Shown here: one piece after another, positions 17,140 through 23,562 of the stretch
How the letters are laid out: the number at the start of each line of letters is the position of its first letter
Numbering within the stretch: position 1 is the stretch's first letter
DNA from: Candidatus Tanganyikabacteria bacterium
GTDB taxonomy: Bacteria; Cyanobacteriota; Sericytochromatia; S15B-MN24; VGJW01
Assembly (NCBI GenBank): GCA_016867235.1
Contig: VGJY01000029.1
Location: 1-33,733, forward strand
Reading direction: 5' to 3'
DNA length: 33,733 bases
Translations under genes and position numbers: made by a program
The notes under the pieces: generated by a model
The model's database searches: none
What the model was told of the DNA's origin: nothing
Seen by the model: only the letters and a program-made list of their open reading frames with translations

Positions 17140-18549
17140 TCAGCGGCGGCGCCGGCGCGGGCGCTGGGGGGGCGCCGCGGAAACCGATTCCTCGGGACTC
17201 GCCTCGGCGAGCGGATGGCTGGCCAGCAACGCCGCCACCAGGGTGACCGGGTCGCCGATGTGCAGCAGGTGCCGGGCCATCGGGAGGAAGTCGTCGAGGC
17301 GGTGACCGGCATAGTCGATGAAATCGTGGGGATCGGGCCCGCGCCGCCTGGGGTGCGCGGGCGCCGGCGCCGGAGCCCGCTCCTCCGGCACGCGCCCGGC
17401 CGAGCGCGGCTCCGCGGGCGGGGCCGCCGACCGCGGCCTGACCGGCGCGGCGGAGGCCGCGACCAGCTTCTCGATGCGGGCGTACTGGCGCTCGTCCTTG
17501 GGCGTGACCAGGGTGATGGCGATGCCGGAGCGACCGGCGCGCCCGGTGCGGCCGCTACGATGCACGTAAATCTCCGGGTTGCTGGGCACCGAGTAGTTGA
17601 TGACGTGGCTGACATTGGCGATGTCGAGGCCGCGAGCGGCTACCTCGGTAGCGACCATGATCTGCACGTCGCCGCGCTTGAATGCTTCGAGCGCGTCGAA
17701 GCGCTCGGTCTGGGACATGTCGCCGTGCAGGCAGCCGCTCTTGAAGCCGGCCGAGCGCAACCGCCTGGCGAGCCACGGCGTCTCGGTCTTGGTCTGGCAG
17801 AAGATGAGGGCCGAATCGGGCTTCTCGGCCTTGAGCACGTCCACGAGCGTCTCGAAGCGATGCTCGTGGGTGGTGCGGACGGCGCGATGCGAGATGGTGG
17901 TGGGCGTGGCTTCCTCGGGCTGCGCCTGGATCTTGCGTGCGTCGCGCATGTAGGTCTTGGCGATGCGGATGATCTCGCGGGGGAAGGTGGCCGAGAACAG
18001 CAGCGTCTGCTGGCGGCCGCCACCCGCATCCAGGATGAATTCGAGATCCTTCTTGAAACCCATGTCGAGCATCTCGTCGGCTTCGTCCAGGACCACCGCG
18101 CGGACGGTGTCGAGGCGCAGGTGCCCGCGCTCCAGCAGATCGCGCAGCCGCCCCGGTGTGCCCACCAGGAAGGTGGACCATTGCGCGGCGGTGATGTGCT
18201 CCTTGATCGGGACGCCGCCGAAGACCGCCTCGATGAGCACCCCCAGGTGGCGCCCCACCCGGGCGATTTCGCTGGCGACCTGCAGCGCGAGCTCTCGCGT
18301 CGGCGTGATGACGAGGCACTGGGTACCCACGCGCTGCAAATCCAGCCGATTGAGGAGGCCCAGGCCGAACGCGAGCGTCTTGCCGGATCCGGTCTTGGCC
18401 TGCACCAGGAGATCGTGGCCGGCAATGACCTCGGGGATGGCCAGAGCCTGCACCGGCGTGGGCTGCGAATAGCCCATGTCGGCGAGGCCTTCGAGCAACT
18501 CGTACTTCAGGTGGAACGACTTGAATTCGGGACGCTTGTCATGACCCAT
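17140..18549 (-). CDS. DEAD-box ATP-dependent RNA helicase
   Basis: A two-RecA-domain helicase of 469 aa that unwinds RNA duplexes with ATP, usually in ribosome assembly or RNA decay. Motifs in order: F...GYSQPTPVQ (Q motif, Gln34), AKTGSGKT (motif I, 51-58), PTREL (83-87), TPGR (131-134), DEAD (155-158), SAT, ALIFCQTK, ATEVAARGLDI and HRSGRTGRAGRSG. The C-terminal 100 residues are Pro/Ala/Arg-rich with a short helical block, HDFIDYAGHRLDDFL, and end in five Arg, which suits RNA binding. ATG 18549 is chosen because the family starts close to its F-x-x-F/L helix; in-frame ATGs further upstream (up to 18591) would overlap the divergent selenoprotein gene. The two divergent starts are only 25 bp apart. 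Confidence 0.93.
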   Translation of the reverse strand: MGHDKRPEFKSFHLKYELLEGLADMGYSQPTPVQALAIPEVIAGHDLLVQAKTGSGKTLAFGLGLLNRLDLQRVGTQCLVITPTRELALQVASEIARVGRHLGVLIEAVFGGVPIKEHITAAQWSTFLVGTPGRLRDLLERGHLRLDTVRAVVLDEADEMLDMGFKKDLEFILDAGGGRQQTLLFSATFPREIIRIAKTYMRDARKIQAQPEEATPTTISHRAVRTTHEHRFETLVDVLKAEKPDSALIFCQTKTETPWLARRLRSAGFKSGCLHGDMSQTERFDALEAFKRGDVQIMVATEVAARGLDIANVSHVINYSVPSNPEIYVHRSGRTGRAGRSGIAITLVTPKDERQYARIEKLVAASAAPVRPRSAAPPAEPRSAGRVPEERAPAPAPAHPRRRGPDPHDFIDYAGHRLDDFLPMARHLLHIGDPVTLVAALLASHPLAEASPEESVSAAPPQRPRRRRR

Positions 18550-18574
18550 GATCGCCCATGCTAACATCGACGCC

Positions 18575-18781
18575 ATGACCATCGAGATCACCTACTGCGT
18601 CCAGTGAAACTACCTCCCCCACGCCGCCGGTCTGGCGGCTGATCTCAAGGCGAAGACCGGCCACGAGGCCAGGCTCATCGAGGGGTCGCGCGGCATCTTC
18701 GACGTAAGGATCGACGGGAAGCTCGTGTTCTCCAAGTACGAATCCGGGCGCTTCCCCACGCTGAAGGACATCGTCCAGTGA
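18575..18781 (+). CDS. SelW/Rdx-family selenoprotein with in-frame UGA (Sec11)
   Basis: Read with the TGA at 18605-18607 as selenocysteine, the frame gives 68 residues that match the Rdx family (SelW, SelT, SelH relatives): MTIEITYC-V-Q-Sec-NYLPHAAGLAADL, then LIEGSRGIFDVRIDGKLVFSK and ESGRFPTLKDIV. The active-site CxxU (Cys8, Sec11) follows the first strand, as in the thioredoxin-like fold. Homology continues on both sides of the UGA, so it is not a real stop; Cys homologs have CxxC here. A SECIS-like hairpin lies directly downstream. The role in this family is thiol redox chemistry in the cytosol, with partners poorly known. It ends in a GTGA overlap with the next lipoprotein gene. The ATG has no clear ribosome site. 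Simple gene calling would miss it, because the frame appears to stop after ten codons. Confidence 0.9.
18608..18640 (+). promoter_or_regulatory. bacterial SECIS-like element of the selenoprotein gene
   Basis: Perfect arms GCCGCC (18623-18628) and GGCGGC (18634-18639) enclose the loop GGTCT. The hairpin starts 15 nt after the UGA. Bacterial SECIS elements lie within the coding region just after the UGA and present G and GU in a small apical loop to SelB; the Escherichia coli fdhF loop is the same GGUCU. The distance from the UGA to the loop Gs (about 22 nt) is inside the usual range. Confidence 0.8.
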
Positions 18782-19434
18782 AAGTTCGGCCCCTGGCCTT
18801 TGCCGTCCCCACCGTCCTGCTGGCGGGCTGTCCGGGGTTCTTCCCGTTCACGACCCTCCCGGGCGCCATGTCTCGACCGCCGGATGGGACGATGGTCGCG
18901 CCCGCGCCAGCCATGCCTGGTTTGATCGCCCAGTATGGGCCCGTGGCCGGCCGCTGGCGCATCAAGCTGTTCGACCGCGGCCGGACCCGGGAATTCTCCT
19001 TCGACGCCGAGACGGCCGGACGCCACGTGTCCGGCAGGCTCGCCCCCCTCAACGAAGATTCGCCCCCCAAGTGGACGGTGGACGGGCTGCTCAGCGAGAC
19101 CGCCGCGTCGACGCTATCGCTGTCGATCGGGTCGACGACGTCGGCGGAGCCGGCGACCACGAGCATCACGGTCGTCGCCCACCTGCGCTACGGGGAGTAC
19201 GGCTTCGCCTCGCCGGCACCGGCCGCCACGCCCACTCCCACGCCGTATCCCACGCCCGTGGCCAACTCCGGCTCCGTGCCGACACCCGGTCCCTACTACG
19301 ATCGCCCGCCCGAGAAGGTGCCTTACGGCCCGCCGGGAGCGGGTTTCGGCAGCTACACGTTGCTGGGGACATGGGAGGAAGGCCAGGCCAGCGGATCCGC
19401 CACCGCCATACGGGTTGTTCGCGTAGGTTCCTAG
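18778..19434 (+). CDS. lipoprotein of unknown function, translationally coupled to the selenoprotein gene
   Basis: The GTG start overlaps the selenoprotein stop (GTGA). The 218-aa product has a signal peptide with lipobox L-L-A-G-C (Cys18). Residues about 45-135 form a beta-rich domain (GRWRIKLFDRGRTREFSFDAE, then RHVSGRL and a strand-rich segment) that could be a small barrel such as a lipocalin-like fold. A Pro/Thr-rich, Gly/Tyr-containing linker (about 142-185, with TPTPTPYPTP) precedes a last strand pair, SYTLLGTWEEGQASGSATA. No family was recognised. With no ribosome site of its own, its translation probably depends on ribosomes passing the UGA. Confidence 0.75.
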   Translation: MKVRPLAFAVPTVLLAGCPGFFPFTTLPGAMSRPPDGTMVAPAPAMPGLIAQYGPVAGRWRIKLFDRGRTREFSFDAETAGRHVSGRLAPLNEDSPPKWTVDGLLSETAASTLSLSIGSTTSAEPATTSITVVAHLRYGEYGFASPAPAATPTPTPYPTPVANSGSVPTPGPYYDRPPEKVPYGPPGAGFGSYTLLGTWEEGQASGSATAIRVVRVGS

Positions 19435-19439
19435 GGATT

Positions 19440-19474
19440 TTGGCCTTACGTACTGATTCAGTTAGAAATCAGTA
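19440..19474 (+). promoter_or_regulatory. promoter and operator candidate for the matrixin-like gene
   Basis: TTGGCC (19440-19445) and TAGAAA (19463-19468) with 17-bp spacing give a moderate sigma-70 match. A perfect dyad, TACTGATT (19451-19458) and AATCAGTA (19467-19474), spans the spacer and -10. It is followed by A residues rather than T residues, so on this strand it is not an intrinsic terminator. The word TGGCCTTACGT at 19441-19451 also occurs at 16466-16476. Confidence 0.35.
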
Positions 19475-19521
19475 AAAAACCCTGACATGCGAGGCGGAGC
19501 CAGGTAAGCTAGCTGGCGACC

Positions 19522-20214
19522 TTGCGTTGCCTGCTAGCCATTGTTTGCGCGGCGCTCCTCGCCGGCTGCGCCGTGGACGCGCGCCCCGGTCCCTTCGCCG
19601 TCGCGCCGGAGCGGACGCTTCCGGCCGGCAGCCCGGTCGGGCTTCCCGCCCCTAACGGGTCGCGCCTCGTCCTGCCGGCCGACATCGACGCTCGGCGCGC
19701 TCCGGGCAGGAAGTACGCGCCGCTCCAGCTCTTCGACGGCCGCTACCTTCGCTGGGAGCGGGGGCGGCTTGCGCTGGTCTCCGGCAGCAGGGAATTCTCG
19801 GCGCGCGAGGCCAGCCTGTTCGCGGAAGCGGTGGCCGAAGTCAATGCGGCCATCGGCCGGCCGGTCTTCGCGACCTCGGCCCCGGCCCCGGATGCCGTGC
19901 CGGTGAGCGCAGAAGCCGAAGGGGCTCCGGGCGTGCAGGCCTACGTGGAGTTCACGCTCCGCAACGCGGTCGAACGGGGCGGCTACCTCGAAGCCCGCAT
20001 TGCGCTGAATGTCGGCATGTTGCGCGCGTCTGCCCCGGATGGACCGGCCTACGAGTCGCTCTTCAAGGTCGTCGCGCTTCACGAACTCGGCCACATCGCG
20101 GGCCTCGACCACGATCCGGAGATCGGCACCTTGATGCACATCGGCCGCGATCCCGCGGCCACGACCTTCTCCCGGGCGGAGCTAGACGCGTTGCGGCTGC
20201 TCTACGGCACTTGA
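19522..20214 (+). CDS. matrixin-like zinc metalloprotease, lipoprotein
   Basis: A 230-aa lipoprotein starting at TTG 19522, with lipobox L-L-A-G-C (Cys16). The C-terminal domain carries the metzincin zinc motif HELGHIAGLDHD (HExxHxxGxxHD) and a following Met-turn candidate, TLMHI, as in matrixins. A helix SAREASLFAEAVAEVNAAIG and strands lie upstream, as expected of the N-terminal subdomain. There is no Cys-switch propeptide. It is probably a lipid-anchored envelope protease; the substrate is unknown. Its last 33 bp overlap the convergent PP2C gene. The ribosome site is weak. Confidence 0.8.
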   Translation: MRCLLAIVCAALLAGCAVDARPGPFAVAPERTLPAGSPVGLPAPNGSRLVLPADIDARRAPGRKYAPLQLFDGRYLRWERGRLALVSGSREFSAREASLFAEAVAEVNAAIGRPVFATSAPAPDAVPVSAEAEGAPGVQAYVEFTLRNAVERGGYLEARIALNVGMLRASAPDGPAYESLFKVVALHELGHIAGLDHDPEIGTLMHIGRDPAATTFSRAELDALRLLYGT

Positions 20215-21861
20215 CGGCTCGGGGCCGAACACCACCGACAAGGGTTCCACGCGAATAGCCAGCGCCGTGATGTTGTCGAGGCCGCCGCCGTCGTTGGCCT
20301 GGGCGATGAGATCGGCGACCGCGGCCTCGGGATCGTCCCAGTGGCGAACGACGGTCTTGTGGACGTCCGATTCGGGCACCATGTCGGCCAGGCCGTCCGA
20401 ACACAGCAGGAGATAGCAGGGCTCGGTCAGCGGGACGTAGCCGGTGTCCGGATGCACGAACTCGCTGCTCCTCGGCCCGAGAGCCTGCGTGAGGTGCTTG
20501 CCCACCGGGCTCCGGAACGCCTCCAGCATCGTGGCCACGCCCAGCTTGACGTCCCGGGTCCCGACGTTGTGGTCCTCGGTGACCTGCTCGATGCGATCGC
20601 CCGTGATCAGGTAGATGCGGCTGTCCCCTACGTGCACCCAGACGGCCCGATCGTCTACCACGGCCACCATGACCACCGTGGTGCCCATGCGCCGGAAGGG
20701 CCCGTCCTGGTCGCCGCCGTTGCGCGCCAGGATGGCCGCGTTGACCTCCTCGCGCACGAGTTTCCGCAGGATGCCGGCCAGGTCGCCGTCGCCCGGGTCG
20801 TCGCCCATCAGCGCCGGCACCACGTAGCGCTGGACCATCTGCACGCAGGTGCGGGACGCGACCTCGCCGCGCTCGTGGCCGCCCATGCCGTCGCAGACCG
20901 CGAAGAGCCCGCGCACGCCGCTGAACGGTCCTTCCGGCCGCATTTCCTTGACCGCCGCCTGCCAGCCGAGGTAGCTGTCTTCGTTGTTCTCGCGCTTGCG
21001 ACCGGTATCGGTCGCGCCATGATGGCGGATATCGGTGCGAGGCCGGCCGCGCAGGGCGAGCAACTCGTGTTCGACGTCCACCAGCCCGCTTTCCCCAACG
21101 GCCAGGCGGTCGATAAGGCGCGGCACCGCCGCGTCGGCGCCCGCGCCGGCCAGGTCGCGCCAGACCGCCGCGAGCCTCTCGGCGGGCGAAGCGCCGCCGG
21201 CGTCCCGGAGCAAAGTGCGCACGGCGAGGTTGCCGTCCGGAGCGATCCGCAGGTTGGCCGGATCCAGGACCGTCTGCGCCCAGCCTTCGGTCGCAAGCGC
21301 GATCGCCAGCCGCACCCACGCGGTCAACCAGGCGAGGCGGCGCTCCGTGGCGGCGCCGGGCCAGCGGTCGGCGATGGCAGGGAACAGGTTGCCGTGGCGA
21401 TCCACCGGGCCTGCCGAGAGCAGCCACTCGCCGCCGTCCTGGGCCCGCACCGCGTCGAGCAGCGACGGCAAGCCGGGCAGGTGCGCGAGACGCCTGTACG
21501 CGCCGGGCACCGAATCGTCGGCCGGCTTCTCGGCCAGTCGCTTGGCATACGGCTTGCAATCCACCGCGAGGTACTGCCCGGCCCCGAGGGCGCCCATGAT
21601 CCGGAAGCGCCCGTCACAAGCGAGATCGCCCGGGGCCAGGTCCGGGTGACCGGCCGGCGCGATGAGCATGGCGGGCACGGCGAGCGCCGTCTGGCAATCC
21701 TCGCAGGCCGGGCCCGGCAGCGTTCCCAGCGCCTCGTCGGGGTAGGCCCGCTCGCACGTCGGGCAGGCGATCTGCGCCAGGTCCGTGCCGCAGCGGTTGC
21801 AGTAGCGGCCGGTGTTCTCGCTCCGGCAACCTGGTTTGGGACAAATCGCGACCGCGGACAT
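20182..21861 (-). CDS. double zinc ribbon + pseudokinase-like region + PP2C phosphatase
   Basis: A 559-aa cytosolic protein; ATG 21861 follows AAGGAGG. It starts with two four-Cys zinc ribbons (Cys7, 12, 21, 24 and Cys33, 36, 53, 56). Residues about 83-270 look like a degenerate protein kinase: DGRFRIMGALGAGQYLAVD resembles a P-loop start, and LDPANLRIAPDGNLAVR sits where an HRDxxxxN loop would, with the catalytic Asp absent. Residues about 280-545 are a complete PPM/PP2C phosphatase: ENNED (motif 1), VCDGMGGH (Asp324, metal), GTTVVMVAV, VHVGDSRIYL, TEDHN, LLLCSDGLADM and GGLDNITALAI. It removes phosphate from Ser/Thr, most likely from substrates of the kinase encoded 8 bp upstream. Last gene of a four-gene operon. 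Confidence 0.92.
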   Translation of the reverse strand: MSAVAICPKPGCRSENTGRYCNRCGTDLAQIACPTCERAYPDEALGTLPGPACEDCQTALAVPAMLIAPAGHPDLAPGDLACDGRFRIMGALGAGQYLAVDCKPYAKRLAEKPADDSVPGAYRRLAHLPGLPSLLDAVRAQDGGEWLLSAGPVDRHGNLFPAIADRWPGAATERRLAWLTAWVRLAIALATEGWAQTVLDPANLRIAPDGNLAVRTLLRDAGGASPAERLAAVWRDLAGAGADAAVPRLIDRLAVGESGLVDVEHELLALRGRPRTDIRHHGATDTGRKRENNEDSYLGWQAAVKEMRPEGPFSGVRGLFAVCDGMGGHERGEVASRTCVQMVQRYVVPALMGDDPGDGDLAGILRKLVREEVNAAILARNGGDQDGPFRRMGTTVVMVAVVDDRAVWVHVGDSRIYLITGDRIEQVTEDHNVGTRDVKLGVATMLEAFRSPVGKHLTQALGPRSSEFVHPDTGYVPLTEPCYLLLCSDGLADMVPESDVHKTVVRHWDDPEAAVADLIAQANDGGGLDNITALAIRVEPLSVVFGPEPSSAVEQPQRV

Positions 21862-21869
21862 TTGCCTCC

Positions 21870-22802
21870 TTATACCGCCGCCAGCGCGCGCTTTAGCGTC
21901 CTGGCCGAAGGGGGGCGCTCCGCCGCGATGAACGCCGTCGCCTCCCGGACGATCCGCGACAGCGCCGGGGACATCCCACGCTTCTCTAGGTCCATGAAGG
22001 TGCCCTTGGCCGTGTCGTAGAGCGTGGCGGGGTTCTGGCCAGTGACCAGGGCGATGATGGTGCAGCCGACCGAATACAGGTCGCTTTGCGGGACCGGCGA
22101 ACCCTGGCTCTGCTCGAAGGGCGCGTACCCGGGAGTGGCGATCACGGTGCCGGGCGGCGCCCCGGCTTCCTTCACGGCGCCGAAGTCGATGAGCACCAGG
22201 GCTGGCGGCGATCGCCGCAGCAGCAGGTTGCCCGGCTTGATGTCGCGGTGGATCACCCGGCGGCCATGGAGGTACTCGAGGATGTCGCACAGTTCCATCA
22301 TCCACCGCACGACGCGGTGCTCCGGCAGGCGACCGCCGGCTTCCATCGCCAGGCGGTCGAGGCTCGTCCCGTGGATGAGATCCATCACCTGCACCCTCCG
22401 GCCGCCCTCCACGAAGAATTCGATGAGGCGGGGGATGGCGGGGTGATCCAGCGCACCCAGTGCCATCGCCTCCCGGGCGAACAGTTCCCGCACCTTCGCC
22501 TTGTCGGCGGTCTGGGCTAGTAGTTCTTTTACCGCGACATGCCGCCCGCCCGGATCGACCGCGTGAAAGGTCTGGCCCATTCCGCCCTTGCCCAGGAGCC
22601 TCACGAGCCGGTATGCACCCTGCTTGCGCGTACCGAGCGAACCGAGCGGATCCCCGCACTGCTGGCAAAAGGCGACCGCGGCGCCTTGATGGCCGCAGCC
22701 GCCGCATGGCAGGAGGTAGCCGTTGCCGCATGCCTTGCAAACCCGGTGGCCGCGCGGTACGGCGGCCCCGCAGAAGGGGCATGGCGGCGCGGTCCCGGGC
22801 AT
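21870..22802 (-). CDS. Ser/Thr protein kinase with N-terminal double zinc ribbon
   Basis: A Hanks-type kinase of 310 aa. Two zinc ribbons lead (Cys8, 11, 22, 25 and Cys33, 36, 46, 49), then the kinase domain from residue 64: glycine loop GKGGMGQTF (71-79), VAVKE (Lys92), HRDIKPGN (catalytic Asp187), DFG (206-208), then TPGYAPFEQSQG. All catalytic residues are intact. No transmembrane segment or extracellular sensor follows, so it is cytosolic and its input may come through the zinc ribbons or the operon partners. The start lies 4 bp after the FHA gene stop. Confidence 0.95.
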   Translation of the reverse strand: MPGTAPPCPFCGAAVPRGHRVCKACGNGYLLPCGGCGHQGAAVAFCQQCGDPLGSLGTRKQGAYRLVRLLGKGGMGQTFHAVDPGGRHVAVKELLAQTADKAKVRELFAREAMALGALDHPAIPRLIEFFVEGGRRVQVMDLIHGTSLDRLAMEAGGRLPEHRVVRWMMELCDILEYLHGRRVIHRDIKPGNLLLRRSPPALVLIDFGAVKEAGAPPGTVIATPGYAPFEQSQGSPVPQSDLYSVGCTIIALVTGQNPATLYDTAKGTFMDLEKRGMSPALSRIVREATAFIAAERPPSARTLKRALAAV

Positions 22803-22806
22803 GGCG

Positions 22807-23562
22807 CTACGAGAGGCGGAAGGTGAACACGACCTTGGCGCCCTGGCCGAATGCGATGCGATCGCCGTCGGCCAGATCGGTCTCGGCCCGCACCCGGACG
22901 TTGTTGACGTACGTGCCGTTGGCCGAGCCCAGATCCTCGAGGCGCACCTCGCCGTCGCTGACCAGGAGCCGCGCGTGCTTGCGCGATACGACGGAACTCT
23001 CGGGGAAGCCGGAGACGTCCACGTCCGGACCGCCGCCCGGGCGGCCCACCACCAGGGCGGCGTCGGCCAGGGGCAGGCGGATCTCCACGCCGGTGCCCTC
23101 GTGGACCAGGCGGAACGTCGGCCCGGCTTTCGGGGGGACGCGGCCGGCGAAGTCCTCGAAGACGGGTGGCGCCGGTGAAGGCGACCAGGTGGCCGGAGGA
23201 GCGGCGCCGGCCGGGGAAGCGGCGCTGGCTTGGGGAGGGGCGCTGGCCGGTTGAGCGGCGCTAGGCGGGGGCTGGGGAATCATTGACGGCGGCTGGAGTG
23301 AATGCGCCGGCGGATCCGGCGGCGGCGCCGGAGCCGTCACCGGCGCCGCGGGCCCCTTGAGGCGCGACGGGCCGCCGGAGAATTTTTTCTCGAATCCCAG
23401 TTCCGACCCGCAATTCCCGCAGAAGCGCGAATCGGCGGTATTCATGAACCCGCACGTCGGGCAGGCCTGGTACTGCGGGATCAGCAGCCCGCAATCCTCG
23501 CAGACCGTCGCTCCGGGCCGGTTGCCGAAGCCGCAGACCGGGCAGATCAACTCCGCGCTCAC
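22807..23562 (-). CDS. FHA domain protein with N-terminal double zinc ribbon
   Basis: A 251-aa adaptor. GTG 23562 overlaps the vWA gene stop (GTGA). Two zinc ribbons (Cys7, 10, 21, 24 and Cys34, 37, 48, 51) are followed by a Pro/Ala-rich flexible linker (about 65-140) and a C-terminal FHA domain. Its phosphothreonine-binding residues are visible: VVGR (Arg174), SSVVSRKHARL (Ser193, His196) and GSANGTYVNN (Asn215). FHA domains bind phospho-Thr peptides, so this protein probably recognises a target of the neighbouring kinase. Confidence 0.93.
   Translation of the reverse strand: MSAELICPVCGFGNRPGATVCEDCGLLIPQYQACPTCGFMNTADSRFCGNCGSELGFEKKFSGGPSRLKGPAAPVTAPAPPPDPPAHSLQPPSMIPQPPPSAAQPASAPPQASAASPAGAAPPATWSPSPAPPVFEDFAGRVPPKAGPTFRLVHEGTGVEIRLPLADAALVVGRPGGGPDVDVSGFPESSVVSRKHARLLVSDGEVRLEDLGSANGTYVNNVRVRAETDLADGDRIAFGQGAKVVFTFRLS

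Noticed and set aside
18605-18607. TGA as a true stop, leaving only a ten-codon peptide
   Set aside because: Rdx-family similarity continues in frame for 57 codons, with CxxU at the active site and a SECIS-like hairpin.
20182-22782. 866-codon frame joining the phosphatase gene with sequence upstream
   Set aside because: The part before ATG 21861 overlaps the kinase gene in another frame; AAGGAGG before ATG 21861 marks the real start.
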